Origin: Spirochaetia bacterium
GTDB lineage: Bacteria; Spirochaetota; Spirochaetia; Treponematales; Breznakiellaceae
Direction: 5' to 3'
NCBI GenBank assembly: GCA_026002595.1
Contig: BOBW01000095.1
Coordinates: 1 to 6,179 of the forward strand
DNA length: 6,179 bases
How positions within the stretch are numbered: the stretch's first letter is position 1; each line of letters opens with the position of its first letter. A program made the translations under genes and the position numbers. Positions 1 to 5,027 of the stretch are shown in pieces. The notes under the pieces are model-generated. The model did not search any database and was not told where the DNA came from. It saw only the letters and a program-made list of their open reading frames with translations.

Positions 1-929
1 ATTTTTTCCTTTATCGCCGCAAGCTGCTCCCGGAGTTGTTCCCGATCCTGCAGGACACGGGCGTATATTTCACGGGATTTCTGAAAATCGAAGATGGAAT
101 AATCATCAACGCCGGGATGCAAAACCACATCCGCCAGAGGGTATTGTGAATCGCTGAGGGCATAGAAATAGTGGTCAAGGAGCTGCCCTACCACGGACAG
201 GGGGGTGGTGTCAAAACCGGTATAATCGGAAAACAGGTCCACCCCAATGATAATGTCATAGCCCATTTCCGCAGCTTCCCGGACAGGCAGATTGTCTTTG
301 GTACCGCCGTCTATGTAACGCTTGCCGTCAATGACCATGGGCTCAAAAACCCCCGGCAGGCTGATGCTGGCGCGGATAGCCTCGGCCAGATCGCCCTGTC
401 CCAGCATCTCCACCTTGCCATTTGACACATCCATCACGGCGGCCCGGAAGGGGATCGGCAGCGTGTCAAAATCGATATAGGAGGGAATCTTGAGGGTAAA
501 GGCTTTGACAAGGGTATATGCCTTTTCCCCTCCGGACAGGCCCCCGCCAAGATTGGGAGACAGACCCTTATCAAGGGAAAACCGCAGGGGAAGGTTTTGT
601 ATACCCAGGGCATCTCCAAAGGGAGGGGGCGGCTTGTCATTGAAAAGGGGCGTCCAATCCTGGTCCATCAGGATATCCCTCATCATTGCCGGGGTATATC
701 CAATGGAATACATCCCCCCAACAATGGCCCCAGAACTTGCTCCAATCACCATGTCAACGGGGATGCCAAGCTCTTCAATCAACTCCAAAACAACGATATG
801 GCCAAATATCTTTGCCCCCCCTCCTCCCAGAACAAGGGCCACCGAGGGCCGCTCCTCCCCGTGGGAGGGGGCAAGGCCCAGGAGAAGTATCAGGCTAATG
901 GATAGAAAAATGTGTTTCCCCTGGGGCAT
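1..929 (-). CDS. Patatin-like phospholipase, exported, C-terminus cut by window edge
   Basis: Probable serine lipid acyl hydrolase (Ser-Asp dyad) of the patatin/RssA/NTE family; the substrate is not readable from sequence. The frame is open for 309 codons and leaves the window without a stop. Residues 1-24 form a signal peptide (K5, a hydrophobic stretch from F8 to A20, then PSHGEE), so it should act in the periplasm or outer membrane. The nucleophile elbow is GASSG (63-67, Ser65), followed by AIVGGMYSIGY as in exported patatins. The second catalytic residue is Asp207 in YIDGG (205-209). The oxyanion loop reads GGGGAKIFGHI (35-45), where the usual Gly after Arg/Lys is Ile41. The last residues visible (SREIYARVLQDREQLREQL) look helical, as at the end of patatin domains; a POTRA or beta-barrel domain could follow outside the window. 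The ATG lies 10 bases after the sigma-gene stop with no clear ribosome site, suggesting translational coupling. A GTG at 956 inside the sigma gene would add nine residues (VCISRKINS) and a more basic signal-peptide start. The patatin assignment is firm; start and full length are not. Confidence 0.88.
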   Translation of the reverse strand, partial: MPQGKHIFLSISLILLLGLAPSHGEERPSVALVLGGGGAKIFGHIVVLELIEELGIPVDMVIGASSGAIVGGMYSIGYTPAMMRDILMDQDWTPLFNDKPPPPFGDALGIQNLPLRFSLDKGLSPNLGGGLSGGEKAYTLVKAFTLKIPSYIDFDTLPIPFRAAVMDVSNGKVEMLGQGDLAEAIRASISLPGVFEPMVIDGKRYIDGGTKDNLPVREAAEMGYDIIIGVDLFSDYTGFDTTPLSVVGQLLDHYFYALSDSQYPLADVVLHPGVDDYSIFDFQKSREIYARVLQDREQLREQLAAIKEK

Positions 930-939
930 GGAGTTTATT

Positions 940-1800
940 TTACGCGAAATACACACAGTCCCGGAGGTCCTCAGCGTTACTGCGCATCTTTTTGATGGCC
1001 TTCATTTCAATCTGGCGGACGGTTTCGGGAGAAATGCCCATCTTGTCGCCGATGGCTTTCAGGGAGTGGCGCTCGCAGCCGTCCAGCTGGTACCGGTAGG
1101 TGAGTATCCGCCGCTCACGGTCTTTGAGGCGGCCCAGGATGTGCATGGTATCGGTATGGGCGGATTTCCGCAAAAGGGCCCGTTCGGGATTGTAGGTATA
1201 ATCTTCCTGAAGGTCCGCGGCATCGGAACTGTCTTCAAAGGACTGGTGGTCCCCCATCATATCCAGAGACACAAAATTGTTGGTCATTTTGAGGACCTGT
1301 TCAACTTCTTCCAGGGGGGCGCCGATTGCGGCGGCCAGGTCTGCAGCGCCGGGCTGGCGCATCAGGGTTTGACTTAAGGCATGATAGGCTTTCTGAATTT
1401 TCTGAAACAGTACTTCCTTGCGGTGGGGCAGGCGGATGGTCCGCCGCTTATTCGAAATGTACCGGGAAATGGACTGGCGTATCCACCAGCAGGCATAGGT
1501 TGAAAAATGGATATTCCTGCGGTAATCGTATTTTTCCGCAGCCCGGATAAGGCCCATGTTTCCTTCCTGTATGATATCCATGAGCGGAACCCCGCTTGCG
1601 GCATAGGGGCGGGCTATTTTAACCACCAGCCGCAGGTTGGCCTCTATCAGCCGGTTGCGGGCGCCCTCATCGCCTTCCTGTATCCGTTTTGACAGTTCCA
1701 GGGCCTCCTCAAAACTCAAAAGGGGGATCGCCTTAATCTGATTAAAATAGGACTGTAAACTGTCATCCGAGCGGGTGCGAATATCTGCTGTTGCTGCCAT
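940..1800 (-). CDS. RNA polymerase sigma factor, sigma-70 family, group 2 (RpoD/RpoS-like)
   Basis: Directs RNA polymerase to an alternative promoter set. The 286-residue protein lacks the long acidic N-terminus of primary RpoD. Region 1.2 spans about 14-43. Region 2 follows: [16 protein letters not shown] (51-66), the core-binding [18 protein letters not shown] (75-92) and the promoter-melting and -10 reading [15 protein letters not shown] (99-113). RTIRLPHR (120-127) marks region 3.0. Region 4 has LKDRERRIL (225-233) and the -35 reading helix-turn-helix [28 protein letters not shown] (246-273). These match RpoD/RpoS-type, not ECF or flagellar, sigma factors. ATG at 1800 is chosen because GGAGGG (1810-1805) lies just before it and the predicted transcript starts near 1817; a GTG at 1821 in the same frame would add seven residues but lies upstream of that point. 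The gene is first in a minus-strand unit with the patatin. Whether it is the functional equivalent of RpoS cannot be told from sequence alone. The class assignment is secure. Confidence 0.95.
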   Translation of the reverse strand: MAATADIRTRSDDSLQSYFNQIKAIPLLSFEEALELSKRIQEGDEGARNRLIEANLRLVVKIARPYAASGVPLMDIIQEGNMGLIRAAEKYDYRRNIHFSTYACWWIRQSISRYISNKRRTIRLPHRKEVLFQKIQKAYHALSQTLMRQPGAADLAAAIGAPLEEVEQVLKMTNNFVSLDMMGDHQSFEDSSDAADLQEDYTYNPERALLRKSAHTDTMHILGRLKDRERRILTYRYQLDGCERHSLKAIGDKMGISPETVRQIEMKAIKKMRSNAEDLRDCVYFA

Positions 1801-1804
1801 AATG

Positions 1805-1810
1805 CCCTCC
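1805..1810 (-). promoter_or_regulatory. Ribosome binding site deciding the sigma-factor start
   Basis: GGAGGG on the minus strand, four bases before ATG 1800. It fixes the start at 1800 and not at the GTG at 1821, which has no such site. Confidence 0.75.
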
Positions 1811-1827
1811 AATTCCACCACTATATA

Positions 1828-1844
1828 AGCAGATTTCGTGCCAA
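1828..1844 (-). promoter_or_regulatory. Sigma-54 (RpoN) -24/-12 promoter of the sigma gene
   Basis: Read on the minus strand: TTGGCACG (1844-1837), AAAT, then CTGCT (1832-1828). The published RpoN consensus is YTGGCACG-N4-TTGCW; only the first T of TTGC differs (C here). The invariant GG (1842-1841) and GC (1830-1829) have the exact 10-base spacing between them. With the C of GC at -12, transcription would start near 1817, seven bases before the GGAGGG ribosome site and 17 before the ATG. The location and fit together make chance unlikely, but no RpoN gene or activator is in the window. Confidence 0.78.
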
Positions 1845-1963
1845 GGCCAAAAATTATCTTTCAATGTTTATAATTCATTGTATTATATAGAATTAGAGAA
1901 ACCTGTGGCCTTAAATATTTTGCATGCCTTTTCGTTCTGTATGAAATTTTATACTTTTCCCGA

Positions 1964-1981
1964 TTTTCATGATATGGAAAA
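1964..1981. promoter_or_regulatory. Imperfect palindrome, possible activator site
   Basis: TTTTCAT-GAT-ATGGAAAA: the two arms match except for one extra G. It lies about 147-164 bases upstream of the predicted RpoN transcript start at 1817, the distance at which enhancer-binding activators often bind, and also just upstream of the divergent yciO-type gene. The region is AT-rich, so a chance match is quite possible. It could serve either direction or neither. Confidence 0.2.
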
Positions 1982-2003
1982 TATAATGATCCTATGCTAT
2001 GCT

Positions 2004-2009
2004 TATAAT
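2004..2009 (+). promoter_or_regulatory. -10 element of the yciO-cls operon
   Basis: A perfect TATAAT whose last base is six bases before the chosen ATG at 2016, so transcription would start at or next to the start codon. No good -35 box stands 16-18 bases upstream (1980-1987 is ATATAAT-like sequence). A second TATAAT at 1982-1987 is an alternative that would give a leader of about 20-25 bases. Confidence 0.35.
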
Positions 2010-2015
2010 ATTAAA

Positions 2016-2696
2016 ATGATTGAGTATGTGGTTCCCACCAATATTGATGATCGCATTTTGACCCAGGCGGCGCTGGTTTTGAATGAAGGGGGGCTTTTGG
2101 CGCTGCCCACCGACACCAGCTGGAGTCTGGTCTGCTCCCTTAAATCCAAAGAGGGAATAAAAAAACTTAAAAAACTGTCCAACGAAGGGGATGAACGGCA
2201 TTTTACCCTGCTCTGCTCGGATATTTCCCAGTTTGGGGAATTCTGCAGCCTGGACAATACCCGGTTCCGCCTGATAAAGCGCCTCTCCCCGGGCCCCTAC
2301 GCATTTATCCTCAAAACCCTGCCGGGGACGGAAAAAATTCTGGGGCTCCGCCGGAAGGAAGCGGGGGTCCGTATTCCCGGCCATCCCCTGCCCCTGGCGC
2401 TTATCAACCTGTTGGGGCATCCCCTCTATTCGGTCACCGCAAAACAGAGCATGGCCGCCGGTTATCAGGGGGAATTTCTTGACGATGAGGATACAGGCGC
2501 GGAAGGCGCTGCCGCCCTGCCCCCGATTCCTGAGGAAAACCTTTTCGAAGGGGGCTGGGAACTGGAGGGCATACCGGGGCTGGACCTGATCCTTGACGGC
2601 GGGGAGGAACAGAACCGGATATTTTCAACCATTCTGGACCTGTCCGGGGATGATGTGAAATTGCTTCGTCAGGGAGCGGGACCATGGCCGGTTTAA
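2016..2696 (+). CDS. YciO/Sua5/YrdC-family protein (threonylcarbamoyl-AMP synthase-like)
   Basis: A 226-residue cytosolic protein with the YrdC fold. The family binds ATP and RNA; TsaC/Sua5 members make threonylcarbamoyl-AMP for the t6A base of tRNAs. The closest match from memory is E. coli YciO: GGLLALPTDTSWSL (25-38), RHFTLLCSDISQF (61-73), DNTRFRLIKRLSPGPYAFILK (80-100), AGVRIPGHPLPLALI (116-130), and the C-terminal STILDLSGDDVKLLRQGAG (204-222). The Lys-x-Arg signature of TsaC is not plain here: K50-L51-K52 seems to take its place, with about three extra residues after it. An acidic, Pro-rich insert (about 154-187) is longer than in E. coli YciO. As a YciO-type paralogue it need not be the t6A enzyme. 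The frame is open back to a TTG at 1878, but the first 46 codons look non-coding (AT-rich, no homology), so ATG 2016 is chosen even though it lacks a ribosome site. It overlaps the cardiolipin synthase gene by 13 bases. Confidence 0.87.
   Translation: MIEYVVPTNIDDRILTQAALVLNEGGLLALPTDTSWSLVCSLKSKEGIKKLKKLSNEGDERHFTLLCSDISQFGEFCSLDNTRFRLIKRLSPGPYAFILKTLPGTEKILGLRRKEAGVRIPGHPLPLALINLLGHPLYSVTAKQSMAAGYQGEFLDDEDTGAEGAAALPPIPEENLFEGGWELEGIPGLDLILDGGEEQNRIFSTILDLSGDDVKLLRQGAGPWPV
2671..2676 (+). promoter_or_regulatory. Ribosome binding site of the cardiolipin synthase gene, inside yciO
   Basis: AGGGAG seven bases before ATG 2684, within the last codons of the upstream gene. It supports the overlapping start and coupled translation of the two genes. 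Confidence 0.65.
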
Positions 2697-4231
2697 AGAG
2701 CACCCAATGGGTCCGGGTGGTATTCCGCCGCCGGGTTTTTGTTATTGCCACCCTTTTGGTTCAGATTGCCTTTTACTTTTTTTTGATAGCCGGGACCGGC
2801 ATCATCTTTCAGAATCTTAACTGGGCCCTCAATGTATTAAGCATCGTGGTATGTATCAATATCCTGAACAAGAAGGAAAAATCCGCCTATAAGCTTATCT
2901 GGATTTTCCTTATCCTGCTGATCCCGATCTTTGGGGGTGCCCTGTATATCATCTTCTATTCCCAATCGAACCCCCGGAAACTCAAACGGCTTATCAAAAA
3001 AAGCAACGGCCAGAGCCAGCCTTACTTTTCCCGTCCCGGTGACCGCCTGAGCGCCCTTGTCGAAGCCAACGGGGATTATCTGCCCCAGGCCCACTACCTC
3101 CAGGAATACGCGGGCTTTCCCGTTTATGCCCACACACAAACCGAATACCTCGCGTCCGGGGAGGCCTTCTTCAAAAAAACCCTGGAGGAAATGGAAAAGG
3201 CGGAACATTACATCTTTCTGGAATTTTTCATCCTCCGGCAGGGGCGCATGCTGGACCCTATCATCGCCCTGCTGGAGCGGAAAGCCCGGGACGGCCTTGA
3301 TATCAGGATCATGTACGATGATCTGGGCTGCTTCATGTCCCTGCCCCCCGATTACCGGCGGCATCTGGAAAGGCGCGGGATCAAGTGCATCGTCTTTAAC
3401 AAATTCAGGCCCATCCTCTCGTCCCTGCAAAACAACCGGGACCACCGGAAGATCATTTCAATAGACGGGAAAGTCGCCTTTACCGGGGGCATCAACCTGG
3501 CGGACGAATACATCAATGCCTTTGAGCGCTTTGGCCACTGGAAGGACGCGGCGATCATGCTTTCCGGGGAGGCTGCCTGGTCCCTTACCCTGATCTTCCT
3601 GCAGATGTGGAACCTGCGTCCGAAGTCGGCGGAGGACTTCGATGCCCTGTACCCCTGGAAGGACGGCCCCTGCACGGTGGAATCCGACGGCTTTGTCCAG
3701 CCCTACGCGGACAGCCCCATCGATGCTGAAAATGTGGGGGAACATGTTTACATTCAGATCATCAACAAGGCCAAGGAATACGTGTACATCAACACCCCCT
3801 ACCTGGTGGTGGACGACAACCTGCTTTCGGCGCTGACCCTGGCGGCAAAAAGCGGTGTGGACGTGCGGATCATCACCCCCCACCGTTGGGACAAGAAGAT
3901 CGTGGCCATCACCTCCCGGTCCTATTACCGGCAGCTCATAAGCGCCGGGGTAAAGGTCTACGAATACTCAAGCGGCTTTAACCATTCCAAGACCTTTGTC
4001 TCCGATGACCGCCTTGCCACGGTAGGCACCACCAACCTGGACTTTCGCAGCCTCTACCTTCACTTTGAATGCGGGGTGCTGCTCTACGAGAGCCGGGCAG
4101 TGCAGGCGGTCAAGGAGGATTTCCTCGCCACCATCCCGGTCTCCCATCAGATCACCCCGGCGGACTGCGCCCGGAACGCCGCGCAGCGGATCCTGCAGGA
4201 TGTGCTGAGGATATTTGCGCCGCTGATGTGA
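2684..4231 (+). CDS. cls: Cardiolipin synthase (two-HKD phospholipase D family)
   Basis: A membrane enzyme that joins phosphatidyl groups, classically two phosphatidylglycerols, to cardiolipin plus glycerol. The protein has 515 residues, the usual length for bacterial ClsA-type enzymes. Two N-terminal membrane segments are visible (about 18-42 and 47-60, with a further strongly hydrophobic span 71-91: three hydrophobic stretches, of which the family uses two), then Arg/Lys-rich YSQSNPRKLKRLIKK. Both catalytic motifs are intact: H254-R-K256-x4-D261, followed by GKVAFTGGINLADEY, and H434-S-K436-x4-D441, followed by LATVGTTNLDFRSL. HYIFLEFFIL (175-184) is the strand that starts the first PLD domain. 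The C-terminus ends in FAPLM, near the usual family end. It is translated from an ATG inside the end of the yciO-type gene and its stop lies 5 bases from that of the opposing lipoprotein gene. Acceptor specificity (PG/PG or PG/PE) cannot be told from sequence. Confidence 0.95.
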   Translation: MAGLKSTQWVRVVFRRRVFVIATLLVQIAFYFFLIAGTGIIFQNLNWALNVLSIVVCINILNKKEKSAYKLIWIFLILLIPIFGGALYIIFYSQSNPRKLKRLIKKSNGQSQPYFSRPGDRLSALVEANGDYLPQAHYLQEYAGFPVYAHTQTEYLASGEAFFKKTLEEMEKAEHYIFLEFFILRQGRMLDPIIALLERKARDGLDIRIMYDDLGCFMSLPPDYRRHLERRGIKCIVFNKFRPILSSLQNNRDHRKIISIDGKVAFTGGINLADEYINAFERFGHWKDAAIMLSGEAAWSLTLIFLQMWNLRPKSAEDFDALYPWKDGPCTVESDGFVQPYADSPIDAENVGEHVYIQIINKAKEYVYINTPYLVVDDNLLSALTLAAKSGVDVRIITPHRWDKKIVAITSRSYYRQLISAGVKVYEYSSGFNHSKTFVSDDRLATVGTTNLDFRSLYLHFECGVLLYESRAVQAVKEDFLATIPVSHQITPADCARNAAQRILQDVLRIFAPLM

Positions 4232-4236
4232 GGCGC
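4217..4236. terminator. Weak bidirectional hairpin at the convergent gene ends
   Basis: GCGCC (4217-4221) pairs with GGCGC (4232-4236) around a 10-base loop that includes the cls stop codon. It is followed by CTATTT on the plus strand and AAAT on the minus strand. The stem is only five pairs and the T-run is poor, so it is a doubtful terminator, but nothing better separates these two facing genes. Confidence 0.2.
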
Positions 4237-4851
4237 CTATTTAACTACCCTGCCGCCTGCCGTCCGTCTTTGTGCATTTTCTTTGTATTTTGTACTAACA
4301 ACATCCCCAAGAAGATAGGGCCATGCCGCATCGCTGCGGTTTAAAAATGATCTTAAAACCGACACGGTATAAAATTCATCACCATATTGGACTTCACCGT
4401 CTATGCCGCCATGATAAACCAGATAATAGACATTGGCATCCCTATAGCGGTCAGGGCCGGGCCGGAAATATAATATCTTGTCTGCGTCCTGCGCCGAACT
4501 TTCAAAACAGATACCTAAGCATTCAATCTCCACCCCATCTTCAAATTTTAATTTTACCGTTTCCATCAACTGACCGGGAGTTTTTTTTGAGATGAGTATT
4601 TCCTCAACATTTCGTCCGTTTTTAAAAACAACCGCACCGCTGGAAACCTCAGGGCTCTTACCCGGCTCCAGTTCTCTGGATAAGAGGATCTTTTCGTTTA
4701 TGTAATATTGAACTTTATATATCTGCTCATCATCAAGGGAATCGCGGATTACTTTTGTAAGAAACGTCGAAGATGTGGCACAACCGCAAAAAAACATTCC
4801 GAATACGAGTGTCATACCGAACACAGCCGCAAAAGAACCGATCTTTTTCAT
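4237..4851 (-). CDS. Predicted lipoprotein of unknown family
   Basis: I do not recognise the family. The 204-residue protein begins MKKIGSFAAVFGMTLVFGMFF and then C-G-C-A-T-S: a basic start, a hydrophobic core and a probable lipidated Cys at 24 (Gly at -1, Phe at -3; Cys22 is less likely), typical of loose spirochaete lipoboxes. The mature part (about 180 residues) has no membrane segment. It shows alternating strand-like runs: QIYKVQYYINEKILLSREL (43-61), GAVVFKNGRNVEEILISKKTPG, ETVKLKFEDGVEIECLGICFE, DKILYFRPGPDRYRDANVYYLVYHGG and DEFYTVSVLRSFLNRSDAAWPYLLGDV, which suggests a compact beta-rich domain facing the periplasm or cell surface. The start is set by AGGAGG (4863-4858) six bases before the ATG. 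The leader carries a perfect 17-base palindrome. Base composition is poorer in G+C than the cls side. It lies downstream of the LRR gene on the same strand, but 176 bases and a hairpin separate them, so separate transcription is likely. The function is unknown. Confidence 0.85.
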   Translation of the reverse strand: MKKIGSFAAVFGMTLVFGMFFCGCATSSTFLTKVIRDSLDDEQIYKVQYYINEKILLSRELEPGKSPEVSSGAVVFKNGRNVEEILISKKTPGQLMETVKLKFEDGVEIECLGICFESSAQDADKILYFRPGPDRYRDANVYYLVYHGGIDGEVQYGDEFYTVSVLRSFLNRSDAAWPYLLGDVVSTKYKENAQRRTAGGRVVK

Positions 4852-4857
4852 TTTTCG

Positions 4858-4863
4858 CCTCCT
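4858..4863 (-). promoter_or_regulatory. Ribosome binding site of the lipoprotein gene
   Basis: Perfect AGGAGG six bases before ATG 4851. It sits between the start codon and the palindrome at 4869-4885, so a protein or RNA structure at the palindrome could block it. Confidence 0.8.
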
Positions 4864-4868
4864 GTTGT

Positions 4869-4885
4869 TGTGTCATTATGACACA
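4869..4885. promoter_or_regulatory. Perfect 8+1+8 palindrome in the lipoprotein leader, operator candidate
   Basis: TGTGTCAT-T-ATGACACA: each arm of eight bases is the exact reverse complement of the other around one central T. It lies 17 bases before the lipoprotein start codon, just upstream of the AGGAGG. The form and place fit the binding site of a dimeric repressor; as RNA the one-base loop would make a poor hairpin, so a DNA-level operator is the better reading. No regulator gene is in the window to pair it with. Confidence 0.5.
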
Positions 4886-4895
4886 CCCTCCCCTT

Positions 4896-4923
4896 AAGAT
4901 AATTCTATCATGCAAACAATCAA
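4896..4923 (-). promoter_or_regulatory. Weak sigma-70-type promoter candidate for the lipoprotein gene
   Basis: On the minus strand TTGATT (4923-4918) and TATCTT (4901-4896) are 16 bases apart, each matching four of six consensus bases. Transcription would start near 4889, putting the palindrome directly after the start point, where repressors commonly bind. The match is modest and could be chance in AT-rich sequence. Confidence 0.28.
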
Positions 4924-4986
4924 CCTGTATAGAGGCGGCGGATGTACTTCCGCTAACGGTATCAGATGCGCTTGTCCTGATATTTG

Positions 4987-5020
4987 AGCTGGTTCCAAAA
5001 TCTGACATTTTGGAACTGCT
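4987..5020. repeat. Long perfect hairpin after the LRR gene (terminator or dispersed palindrome)
   Basis: GTTCCAAAAT (4992-5001) and ATTTTGGAAC (5007-5016) form a perfect 10-pair stem with loop CTGAC. AGC (4987-4989) and GCT (5018-5020) extend it past a small bulge. It begins 11 bases after the LRR stop in the direction of transcription, the place of a terminator, but no T-run follows on the minus strand (CAGCTCAAATATC). It may act as an RNA-end stabiliser or be a copy of a genome-dispersed palindrome. Confidence 0.55.
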
Positions 5021-5027
5021 TCATTTG

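Noticed and set aside
490..1377. Long open frame on the plus strand (295 codons)
   Set aside because: It runs antisense across both the patatin and sigma genes, whose protein families are certain, and its translation (Pro/Arg/Gly-rich) shows no family features.
1801..1821. GTG at 1821 as start of the sigma factor
   Set aside because: It has no ribosome site and lies upstream of the transcript start predicted from the -24/-12 promoter; ATG 1800 has GGAGGG.
1822..1827. TATATA as a sigma-70 -10 box for the sigma gene
   Set aside because: The only nearby -35-like TTGGCA is 11 bases away, too close; the same bases fit the RpoN pattern far better.
1878..2015. N-terminal extension of the YciO-type protein from a TTG at 1878
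   Set aside because: The 46 codons are AT-rich, lack family similarity, have no ribosome site and span the probable promoter.
2837..3445. Open frame of 202 codons on the minus strand
   Set aside because: Shadow of the cardiolipin synthase gene; the opposite frame carries the conserved HKD motif.
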